Assembly (NCBI GenBank): GCA_964507825.1
Contig: CAZDQM010000038.1
Location: 1 to 18,052 of the forward strand
DNA from: JAWVZS01 sp964507825
GTDB lineage: Archaea > Thermoproteota > Nitrososphaeria > Nitrososphaerales > Nitrosopumilaceae
DNA length: 18,052 nt
Direction of reading: 5' to 3'
Under the pieces are notes generated by a model. The model was not told the origin of the DNA and did no database searches. It was given only the letters and a program-made list of their open reading frames with translations. This document shows, one piece after another, positions 7,586 through 14,987 of the stretch. Each line of letters opens with the position of its first letter. The first letter of the stretch is position 1. Both the position numbers and the translations under genes were made by a program.

Positions 7586-7768
7586 CTCCGATTGTCGGTG
7601 TTATAACAATTTTCAGTTCTCCGTCTATGATCTTCATCTCCCACCTGACCGGTCCTTCGGGGAGAGGTTGAACTGGCTTACGATGTGGGACGGGACCGTC
7701 GTCCTAAGAGATTCGCTCTGCGACACGGCCAGATGTAACGTGGTCACGTTTCCCTTTACCTTACCCAT
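7578..7768 (-). pseudogene. AbrB-like small DNA-binding protein with a one-base frameshift
   Basis: ATG at 7768 opens a frame MGKVKGNVTTLHLAVSQSES that continues LRTTVPSHIVSQFNLSPKD and then meets a TGA near 7635. Skipping one base in the run GGTGGGAG restores WEMKIIDGELKIVITPT and a stop at 7580-7578. The whole reads as a SpoVT/AbrB swapped-hairpin domain: SLRTTVPxxIVxQFxLxxxDxxxWEI...GELxIxVxPT, a form I recall as common in Nitrososphaerota. Such proteins are dimeric transcription regulators or antitoxins. It sits immediately before the methyltransferase on the same strand and behind an inverted-repeat promoter region, so it may have been the local controller of the restriction locus. The shift could be real decay or a sequencing error. 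Confidence 0.62.
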
Positions 7769-7769
7769 A

Positions 7770-7832
7770 TTGGTCAATATTTTGTATAGCATAAGAGCTT
7801 ACCTATACTGCATTTGCCAAAATATTTACCAA
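7770..7832. promoter_or_regulatory. Inverted repeat in the divergent intergenic region, possible operator
   Basis: TTGGTCAATATTTTG (7770-7784) and CAAAATATTTACCAA (7818-7832) are inverted copies that differ at one position, 33 bases apart. A further half-site CAATATTTG follows at 7830-7838, and GTATAG (7784-7789) faces CTATAC (7803-7808) inside. The repeat begins two bases before the ATG of the AbrB-like frame and covers where its promoter must be. A dimeric regulator such as the AbrB-like protein itself could bind here. Confidence 0.45.
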
Positions 7833-7918
7833 TATTTGTAGAGCACGTGGGGGACTTGCTTGGCTTCTTGACATGTGCTTAAGAGACATTTTCATCTATT
7901 TGGTGAGAAAAATACTAT

Positions 7919-7928
7919 TTCTTATAAG
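7919..7928 (+). promoter_or_regulatory. TATA box of the wHTH-PIN gene
   Basis: TTCTTATAAG is centred about 34 bases before the ATG at 7958, giving a transcription start near 7950 and a leader under ten bases. No other gene precedes it on this strand, so the large gene appears to be a single transcription unit. Confidence 0.5.
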
Positions 7929-7957
7929 TGTTAATTCTGTAATAACGGAATAAATAT

Positions 7958-10900
7958 ATGCGTACGATGTCCCGCAAGACTGTGCAAGACGAAAAAGTCG
8001 CCCTAGTGGCGCTTCATACGGCCAGCAGACCGGAGAACATGGCCATCCTTGGCATGCTTAGGGTCGACGTGCAGGCATCATTTCTGGAACTGCGATCTGG
8101 AAGCGGATTCTCAAACGAGGGACTCCGCAAGCGATTAGAAGATCTCCAACGATATCATATGGTGAGAGGCAATGTAAGCCCCTCCAAGAAGAGTGTACGC
8201 GTAACCTACAGCCTTACCGACTTGGGTGGCAGGGTCTATCGCCTACTATTGGACTCTCGAGACTGTATGTGTGAGATGGATACAAGGCTTGCTTCAAACC
8301 AGTTTGTATTGGATGCTGAAGCCTTTCAAGAAATCGTCAGGGTTGCAGGCGTTCGGGGCATGAGGCAGATATTTGCGCATTCCAAGATCATACTTCGGAA
8401 ATCGGATCATGACAAGCTTAAGCGAAACGCACAGGACAACAAAGATCTGGATGTGGAACTGTTGCTAAACGATCCGGATGTGGTATCAATAGCCCACGTA
8501 CCTTCCAAGGATGAGATGTTGGCCGGCATAGAACGACACCTGCGCAAGGCAAAAAGACTGAATGCCGACTATTCTGACCTAGTAGTGACTGCCGTAGGCC
8601 TGGGAGCGTCACTGATCACAGATAATGCCAGCGTCCGATCTGCCGCAAGAAGCATGGGGATCGTGTCGGCCGGATCTACAAACGTGTCGAATCTGCGTGA
8701 TACGAATCTTTTACAGGATGTATTCTATGAGGCATCAATTGATGGAGATGCGTCACGGCGCAGCCGTGCCACAGTCGAGCTAAGAGGTAGGATTTTGAGG
8801 GACGCTGGACGCGTGGACGTGACTCCGCCTGCCATCCCGCTTTCAGATCTTCCCGATAAGAAGGCGATTGCCTCGGAGTCGCCTGCTCATAGTGGCACAG
8901 GTAGTAATGCAGCGTTGGACCGCGTAGGCGTGCAGCAGAAAGATCTGAGGCACGCCTTTCGCTCCAAGGAAGAGCATGCCATATACGAAAGACTCAAAGA
9001 AAAAGACCCAATCTACGCGCGGAAGTTTCTGGGCGCATTACTGACATTCAGGCAAGACTCTGCTCCGGACGCGCGTGTAGCCAGAGAGGAAGGCGCGGAG
9101 GCGCAGCATGACGATCACGGCGTTCAACAAACCCCAAACCCGGACAAAATTTCCCAGTCGGCCCATTCCATACGCGAGATGCTAAATTTCTTGCTTCGGG
9201 GCGAAGAGCCGGCACAACCCAAAAAGCCGCCAGAGATCCGATGCCAGAGCTGCGGGCATAGGCAGGTACTAGACGACCAAAAGCCAGAGATGGATAACTC
9301 CAATCGCTATAGGATGCAGAGGGCCTTTGATCCACGTAACAACCTGCCGGACCATTTCGGAACCATATATGACACACTGTACGAACTACACAATTGGTTT
9401 GTGCGCGTTGCACATAATGCCAGTACCACATCTGTGAACGAGTACGATACGAAGCTGGCACGCCTTGTACACATCATGGACTTGCTCCTAAACTCGCATT
9501 TTGATTCGGCAGATCAAATTGACGCCATTGCAAAAATAAAAAACCCAAAAAGTCACGACTTGGAGCGAGTAAAGGAAACGATACGCGGCAGCACCGTCCT
9601 GTATCGCAATTTTTTTACCCACGCCGGAGCTGAATGGCTGCAACTACTCGCAAACGACGGCAAGTATTTCAAGCACGCCCCAAGTGAGGCCCACGGGGGC
9701 GACCCGCGCTCGTATGCCGCGCTCCCGGAGTTCAGTTATCTGGAGAGAGTCGCAGCCTCAAAGCCTTCAGAAACATTAAAGGTCATATTAGACGTTACAA
9801 TCCCCAAAAAGCCTTCCAAGCAAAACCCGTTGATCATACGGCATCTTGTACGTGCAGGCATTGCAATGCCGTCCAAGTATGCAAAAGAGGTGGCGCAAAA
9901 GGCAATCAACGGGAGATGGCACTGCGCCGAACCGTCGATATCCCACAGTGCCGACCTCGCAAAACTCATGGTGCACATATCCAAGACAGATATAGAAACG
10001 TCACTGAATATGTGCAGACACCTCTTAGATGTCACAGAAGAAAACGTCGAGACGTTAGGCGCATATGCACCATACGTCAGTTACAGGCAAATACGAGGGC
10101 TGATAGACGACTACAACTATGAGGAAATAATAAAAAAAAGCGTGCCATTGCTGGCCGATATAGACAACGATGCGGTGCTCGCTACTGTGTGCGACATTCT
10201 GAAAAAGTCCATAGACATACAAAATAAATTCGTGTTGGATTCGACGGGGCATCCAAATCAGCAAGTAGACATATCGAACATATGGAGGCCTGCAATAGAG
10301 GATCACGAACAAAACATGAGCGGAATACAGTCCCTATTAGTGGAGTGCATACGGCATCGGCTCGAAAGATCAGAAGAGTCCGGAATCGATGCCCTCAGAA
10401 CATCCCTGTCGACAATCACATCATACAAATACCACATATTCCGGAGGATTGAGATTTACATTTATGCGAGAAATACAGAATATTTCTCAGACGAGATAAA
10501 CAGACTCACCATAAAGTACTTTGACGACTACAACTTCAGGCACGAGTATCATCACATGCTAAAGGCATGCTACAGCTACCTGACGGACAGAACCAGACGA
10601 TTGCTGATGGCGAAGATATCGCGCGGTCCTGCTCGCAACGAGCCCCTGAGCGATCATGGAGAGTTTGAGATGGGTGCAAAGAAATGTTGGAGACTTGCAA
10701 AGCTTGATCCGATAATAGAGTATCACCCGGAATATAGAAGGGAATATGATGCGCTGGTAAAAAAATACGGCCGCTCGCCCACTATTGAGTTTGTTTGTTA
10801 CCGTACCACTACTAGCTACAACATCGGTGAATTGTCCCCCCTCCCAGAAAACCTGACTCCAAAGCAGACGATAAAATTCTTGCGCTCATACGACCCCCAG

Positions 10901-12289
10901 AGCAATCCAAAAAAACTTGAAGGCCTGCAATCCACGCTCAGAGAGAGCGTAGGAAAGAACCCCGTTGAATACTCCAAGCTCGCCCCAAAGATACTGCTGT
11001 GCAAGAACGAGCTCCATAGCCATTTTTTGTCCGGACTTGCAAAGAAGCATGACAGAGACATAGACTGGAGATCGGTGCTGAGGTTTTGCATAGACGCAAC
11101 CGTGCCGCAAGGCAGCCTTGGTCCAAACGAGTTTGGATACCTTATCCGAGAGTGTGCAGATACGCTCAAATTTAATCTGAGAAACGCCCCTGGCGGAATT
11201 CCATACTCGATGCGCAAACGCGTCTGGTGCATACTAGAGCAGTGCGCAAACGCCATCCCGCATGACGGCATGTCACAGGAAACGCATCATGGTGGCAATG
11301 GGCCAATGCACGATGCAATGACGATGTCCATAAACAGCGTAACGGGGGTGGTTGCGCACGCAATAGTGCAATATGCGGCATGGCATCATGGCAACATCAC
11401 AAAAGACTCCAAGCACGACGCAAAGCTCCTGCCAGAGGTCAGATCCACCCTTGACACGTTGCTTGATCCCAGTCTCCCACAGTCTGTTTCTGCCCACGCC
11501 GCGCTCGGGCATGGGTTTGCGGGTCTGTTTTATTCGGATAGAAAGTGGGCCACGGAAAACGTCGGAACCATATTTACACATGATGAACAACATGCGCCTC
11601 TGGGCGATGCGGCCTGGGACTCATATCTGTTCAACATAATTTACGAGGACGCGTTCTATTCGCTGCGCCAAGAGTACGAGTACCGGATTAAACGCATTCC
11701 AGAGGATAATGTATCCACAGAATACCTAGACCGTCTAGCCGAACATGTAGGAGTGGCATACCTGTATAACATGCGGAATAGCACAAAAATCCTCGAAATG
11801 TTGATTTCATGCGCGCCCGCAGATGTCACAGGGAAATGCCTTGAGGCCATCGGGCGAGGAATTTTGAGAAGAAATGTCAAAAGTGAAAGGCTGGGCGTAA
11901 GCATCAACGATCTCCTAAAGTACAAAAAGATCCGCTCCAATCCAAGCGCAGGATGGCTTTTTGTGTGCGGTATGGCAGACCGAGGTAGCAGCATACGCGC
12001 TCTGTACAGAATACTGGAAGATACAAACGGCTCAATATCGCCAATATGGAGAGTTATGGAGGAGCTAGAGTCGTACGCGAGCAGTCACCCACTTGAGACG
12101 ATTCAGTGCGTTCAAAAGATCGTACGCAAGTATCAAAACAGTGACTACATGTTACTGGCCATTCGTCATCTCGATACAATCTTTGAGATGGTTCGTGACA
12201 CGAATGTCGAACCGGCTGTTCGCATGACGAAGACGGTCGTGGATTTTCTGGGACGCGTTGGGTTGGAGCAATTTAAAAGATTTGCATGA
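7958..12289 (+). CDS. Giant wHTH-PIN nuclease protein with helical solenoid C-terminus
   Basis: A 1443-residue protein of no named family that I can give. Residues about 25-100 look like a winged helix (LRKRLEDLQRYHMVRG, then a wing and YSLTDLGGRVYRLLLD). Residues 115-237 look like a PIN RNase-fold domain: FVLDAEAF with Asp119, then LNADYSDLVVTAVGLGA with Asp204 and Asp207, and SLITDNASVRSAARSMGI with Asp222, matching the order of PIN active-site acids. A linker of low order follows (240-420) with one CxxC (429-432). From about 550 to the end it is helical, with blocks such as EWLQLLANDGKYF, FSYLERVAASKPSE, LTPKQTIKFLRSYDPQ and a final VDFLGRVGLEQFKRF that I associate with HEAT-like sensor regions of large bacterial defence proteins. 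No Walker A is visible. Own promoter, convergent with mod, and flanked by restriction systems: a defence role is inferred. A second start is Met4 (7967). Confidence 0.85.
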   Translation: MRTMSRKTVQDEKVALVALHTASRPENMAILGMLRVDVQASFLELRSGSGFSNEGLRKRLEDLQRYHMVRGNVSPSKKSVRVTYSLTDLGGRVYRLLLDSRDCMCEMDTRLASNQFVLDAEAFQEIVRVAGVRGMRQIFAHSKIILRKSDHDKLKRNAQDNKDLDVELLLNDPDVVSIAHVPSKDEMLAGIERHLRKAKRLNADYSDLVVTAVGLGASLITDNASVRSAARSMGIVSAGSTNVSNLRDTNLLQDVFYEASIDGDASRRSRATVELRGRILRDAGRVDVTPPAIPLSDLPDKKAIASESPAHSGTGSNAALDRVGVQQKDLRHAFRSKEEHAIYERLKEKDPIYARKFLGALLTFRQDSAPDARVAREEGAEAQHDDHGVQQTPNPDKISQSAHSIREMLNFLLRGEEPAQPKKPPEIRCQSCGHRQVLDDQKPEMDNSNRYRMQRAFDPRNNLPDHFGTIYDTLYELHNWFVRVAHNASTTSVNEYDTKLARLVHIMDLLLNSHFDSADQIDAIAKIKNPKSHDLERVKETIRGSTVLYRNFFTHAGAEWLQLLANDGKYFKHAPSEAHGGDPRSYAALPEFSYLERVAASKPSETLKVILDVTIPKKPSKQNPLIIRHLVRAGIAMPSKYAKEVAQKAINGRWHCAEPSISHSADLAKLMVHISKTDIETSLNMCRHLLDVTEENVETLGAYAPYVSYRQIRGLIDDYNYEEIIKKSVPLLADIDNDAVLATVCDILKKSIDIQNKFVLDSTGHPNQQVDISNIWRPAIEDHEQNMSGIQSLLVECIRHRLERSEESGIDALRTSLSTITSYKYHIFRRIEIYIYARNTEYFSDEINRLTIKYFDDYNFRHEYHHMLKACYSYLTDRTRRLLMAKISRGPARNEPLSDHGEFEMGAKKCWRLAKLDPIIEYHPEYRREYDALVKKYGRSPTIEFVCYRTTTSYNIGELSPLPENLTPKQTIKFLRSYDPQSNPKKLEGLQSTLRESVGKNPVEYSKLAPKILLCKNELHSHFLSGLAKKHDRDIDWRSVLRFCIDATVPQGSLGPNEFGYLIRECADTLKFNLRNAPGGIPYSMRKRVWCILEQCANAIPHDGMSQETHHGGNGPMHDAMTMSINSVTGVVAHAIVQYAAWHHGNITKDSKHDAKLLPEVRSTLDTLLDPSLPQSVSAHAALGHGFAGLFYSDRKWATENVGTIFTHDEQHAPLGDAAWDSYLFNIIYEDAFYSLRQEYEYRIKRIPEDNVSTEYLDRLAEHVGVAYLYNMRNSTKILEMLISCAPADVTGKCLEAIGRGILRRNVKSERLGVSINDLLKYKKIRSNPSAGWLFVCGMADRGSSIRALYRILEDTNGSISPIWRVMEELESYASSHPLETIQCVQKIVRKYQNSDYMLLAIRHLDTIFEMVRDTNVEPAVRMTKTVVDFLGRVGLEQFKRFA

Positions 12290-12384
12290 CGAAAAGTAAC
12301 CGTTCAACCCCTGCCAGATTTGGACACAAATCATACCATTGGCATCATGTCACAGGTACTAGGGTTGAACGGTTACGACGAAAA
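12288..12384. mobile_element. 81-bp miniature element with 8-bp target duplication (IS66-like MITE)
   Basis: The element spans 12296-12376. Its ends are perfect 15-bp inverted repeats: GTAACCGTTCAACCC (12296-12310) and GGGTTGAACGGTTAC (12362-12376). It is flanked on both sides by the same octamer GACGAAAA (12288-12295 and 12377-12384). Ends beginning GTAA and 8-bp duplications are the hallmark of the IS66 family. The 51-base interior codes nothing but has a nested hairpin: GATTTG/CAAATC (12317-12322, 12327-12332) inside TGCCA/TGGCA (12312-12316, 12340-12344). The left duplication starts in the stop codon of the PIN gene. It is too small to encode a transposase, so it would need one in trans. 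Confidence 0.8.
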
Positions 12385-12396
12385 TTGTGTGAGATC

Positions 12397-12406
12397 GAAC
12401 GGTTAC
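12397..12406. repeat. Extra copy of the miniature element's end motif
   Basis: GAACGGTTAC repeats the last ten bases of the miniature element's right end, in the same orientation, 20 bases beyond it, and is followed by GGGTTTGG. No matching left end is nearby and no octamer duplication is visible. It may be the stump of an earlier insertion or a site for a DNA-binding protein. Confidence 0.45.
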
Positions 12407-12458
12407 GGGTTTGGTGGTCCCGTCTAGAATGACTGGAGATCATACTTCTATTACTGCT

Positions 12459-14987
12459 TCAAATCTCATGTATTGTAGTCATAACCTCGCCATATTCTGT
12501 AATGATGCGAACGGCAACACGGCCGCTCTTGGGAGTATCAAACGGTATAGATTTTAGGGATGCCATAGCGTCCCAATGATTGCCGTTGATCTTTTTGGCA
12601 AGCTTGTTTTTGAGGTTTTTTATCTGTCTGTCATTATCTTTGTCGGGCAGGTGTATCCTTCTGGCAAAGAATGACTGTCCGTCATAGTTCGTATCCAGCA
12701 TCCAGCAGTCTATGTTGTCGGCGCGGCCTGCGTTGACCATGCCGGTTTCTGGGTTAAACGTGTCGTAACCCCTTACCTGAACGACCCATTTGTCTTTACT
12801 GTACTGCTTTACGTCAATGTCAGGTTCCCCCAGCATCACGAATGACGAGTCATCTCTTTTGTGCATGAGCTCCTTGAGTGCTAAATCGTTGTTTATCTTG
12901 ATCTTGTGTATCTGGATTTTGCCCCGTTTTTCTGTCTGCTTGTCGTATGCGACTGCCTCAAATTCAAATGCAAGGACAAATAGTTTTTTGATGCTAGGAT
13001 ATTGCGACGTCTCTTCTGCTGCATGGTTTATGAGGTTGACACCCGCGGTGTTGTCGTCTGCTAACAGCACCATGGCAACCTTTTCTCCAGTCTCCCTGAG
13101 CCTGGCCTCGTGCGTAAGGACTGTGCCATTAGGCCAGGCATTTGCATCCTCAAGATGCCACCGGTCTTTTGAGCCGGGTATTATGATGCCTGCCACATTG
13201 ATCGCTTCCAGTATTGTGGGAAATACATCATCGCCTTGGTTCTCATATTCGTGCGTGCTGATGTACTTGTGTGGTGAGGCGGATTCAACTGTAAATGGTG
13301 AGCTGATTCTCTTTATGTTGCGTTTTTTGAGGGGTTGGTTTACTAGGTGCACTGCATCGGGTTTGCTGTCATATGCGAGTGTTGCAGCTGAAACATATGG
13401 CACACGTTCGTAAACAAACCCACTACTAGGATCGTATTGGCGATCGCGATTGTCTTGGATCGTAGGGGGATCTGCTCCCGAAAGCCGCGATTCTTCCAGT
13501 TTGCCTTCGTAACTGTCCTTTGTAAGATACCAGTCGTTTATGGCCGTTATGATTCTCTGCCTGCACAAAGATATTTGAACGGGGTTGATGTCAATTGTAA
13601 TCCAACGTCTGCCCCACTTTTCAGCCACATGTGCCGTAGTACCGGAACCACACGTGGGATCTAGTACCAAGTCACCCGGATCAGTGGTCATAAGCAAACA
13701 CCTCTCTATCACGGATTCGGCAGTCTCTACTATGAAATGCTTATCAGATGGGGCCATTCGAGTATCCCAGAAATTGTTAATCAACCTGCCGGGCACTTCA
13801 TCTTCGTATATTTTCAACCAAATTCTGTCATCCGTTGTTGCAACAAGCCTGTTCTGTTTTCCAAGATTGCTTAACCCCTCGTGAGAAACCCTCCATTGTA
13901 CATCTTTTGGACAATCATATTGAACACCTTTCCATACAAACGGTTTAGAACGTCCTGTTGTTGACTCGTGCTGAGATGTCAAACGAGCGCGTCGGAACAA
14001 ACGCGCTTCATTTGGTATGAGATCAGGATTTTTCTTTTCATCCTTGGTCAGCGTACGTATTTTCCCGTTGGATAATTCAATCATTGCATTTGACATGTGT
14101 TCAATACGTTCTTTACGGGATGATACTATCTCATACAATTTATGAAATTTTAGTTGTTCTTTGTCCTTTGCATACCAAAGTAACCACGTTATAACGTCGG
14201 GAAGTGTTTTGGAAGATGATGAATCGGTAGTTGCAAACGGGATGGTCACTATGCGATTCTCAGATCCAAACACCTCGTCTAGGATAATCGCCATGCGATG
14301 CACGTGTTCGCTTCCTATCTGCAAAAAGAAGCTTCCAGAATCTTTTAGCAGCATTCTGGAGTATGTTGCAATGCGGTATATGCTATCCATGTACGAGTGA
14401 ACGCCGTCTTTGTACGTGTCACGGAACGCCCTCTTGCTCTTGCTGTCTTGGGGCGCCCCGCCTTTTGTCTTTTTGGTGCTGACTTGGAACATGGTCTCAA
14501 AGTTGATCCCGTACGGCGGATCAAAGTATATCATCTGGACCTCGCCCTTCATGTTCTCCCTGTGCAGAAAGGACGCCATGACCTTGGCCGTGTCGCCGTG
14601 TATGATGCGGTTGGACCAGTTTCCCTTGTGTTTGTACCAGTTGTATTTTGCGTCCTCCGGATAGCCGTTAAAGGAAAAGAGATGTGTCTGCTCTCCGGGC
14701 GTCTGATCTGTGAGGTGGTTGATGAACCATGACGGGTCCACTTTTTCCTGTATGTATAGTGGGTGGGCCTCGCGGGCCACATTCTTTTTGCTTGTGTTAC
14801 GCCGCCACGACAGGCGCGGCATGCTGTCGTCTGATCTTATATCCGGATATATTGTAGCAGACGTGCGCTCCTCGTCTGCCATATACTGGTCGTCTGACTC
14901 GGTAGGGATCTTTGTTCGCCTGGATCCGGCATGGCGGTAGCTGCGGGGGGGGGTGGAGCCTTTTGCTTTTTTGGCGGCGGCGGTCAT
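12459..14987 (-). CDS. mod: Type III-like adenine DNA methyltransferase (Mod)
   Basis: A beta-class methyltransferase of 842 residues from the ATG at 14987; the frame extends to a GTG at 14996. I prefer 14987 because its ATGA overlaps the res stop by four bases, as expected for coupled translation. In numbering from the GTG, motif IV IYFDPPYGIN is at 156-165 and motif I VLDPTCGSGTTAHVAEKWG at 444-462. DPPY indicates N6-adenine methylation. The long gap between them and the roughly 380-residue tail should hold target recognition and Res contacts. The first 40 residues are basic, simple in composition and probably disordered. A run of nine C residues lies in codons 15-18 (14945-14953). With Res it forms a restriction-modification complex that methylates host DNA and cuts unmodified DNA. 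Mod is last in the operon and faces the PIN gene. Confidence 0.93.
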   Translation of the reverse strand: MTAAAKKAKGSTPPRSYRHAGSRRTKIPTESDDQYMADEERTSATIYPDIRSDDSMPRLSWRRNTSKKNVAREAHPLYIQEKVDPSWFINHLTDQTPGEQTHLFSFNGYPEDAKYNWYKHKGNWSNRIIHGDTAKVMASFLHRENMKGEVQMIYFDPPYGINFETMFQVSTKKTKGGAPQDSKSKRAFRDTYKDGVHSYMDSIYRIATYSRMLLKDSGSFFLQIGSEHVHRMAIILDEVFGSENRIVTIPFATTDSSSSKTLPDVITWLLWYAKDKEQLKFHKLYEIVSSRKERIEHMSNAMIELSNGKIRTLTKDEKKNPDLIPNEARLFRRARLTSQHESTTGRSKPFVWKGVQYDCPKDVQWRVSHEGLSNLGKQNRLVATTDDRIWLKIYEDEVPGRLINNFWDTRMAPSDKHFIVETAESVIERCLLMTTDPGDLVLDPTCGSGTTAHVAEKWGRRWITIDINPVQISLCRQRIITAINDWYLTKDSYEGKLEESRLSGADPPTIQDNRDRQYDPSSGFVYERVPYVSAATLAYDSKPDAVHLVNQPLKKRNIKRISSPFTVESASPHKYISTHEYENQGDDVFPTILEAINVAGIIIPGSKDRWHLEDANAWPNGTVLTHEARLRETGEKVAMVLLADDNTAGVNLINHAAEETSQYPSIKKLFVLAFEFEAVAYDKQTEKRGKIQIHKIKINNDLALKELMHKRDDSSFVMLGEPDIDVKQYSKDKWVVQVRGYDTFNPETGMVNAGRADNIDCWMLDTNYDGQSFFARRIHLPDKDNDRQIKNLKNKLAKKINGNHWDAMASLKSIPFDTPKSGRVAVRIITEYGEVMTTIHEI
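14945..14953 (-). repeat. Nine-base C tract near the start of mod
   Basis: On the coding strand codons 15-18 read ACC CCC CCC CGC, a run of nine C residues. Slippage by one base would shift the frame and abolish Mod unless translation begins at Met39 (14882), beyond the tract. Several bacterial type III mod genes are switched on and off by such tracts. Confidence 0.7.

Noticed and set aside
7548..7841. A 97-residue plus-strand ORF between the methyltransferase and the PIN gene
   Set aside because: It is the complement of the AbrB-like frame and the operator region; the minus-strand reading has a recognisable domain.
10132..10139. A8 tract inside the PIN gene as a slippage switch
   Set aside because: It encodes Lys residues in the middle of an AT-rich helical region far from the start, where slippage would only destroy the protein; it is weaker than the C9 tract in mod.
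12296..12406. A possible CRISPR array, because GAACGGTTAC occurs three times
   Set aside because: The copies are in mixed orientation and unevenly spaced, and the first two have a perfect target duplication outside them, which fits a miniature transposon.
12790..13413. A 207-residue plus-strand ORF opposite mod
   Set aside because: It is antisense to the continuous mod coding sequence and has no domain features of its own.
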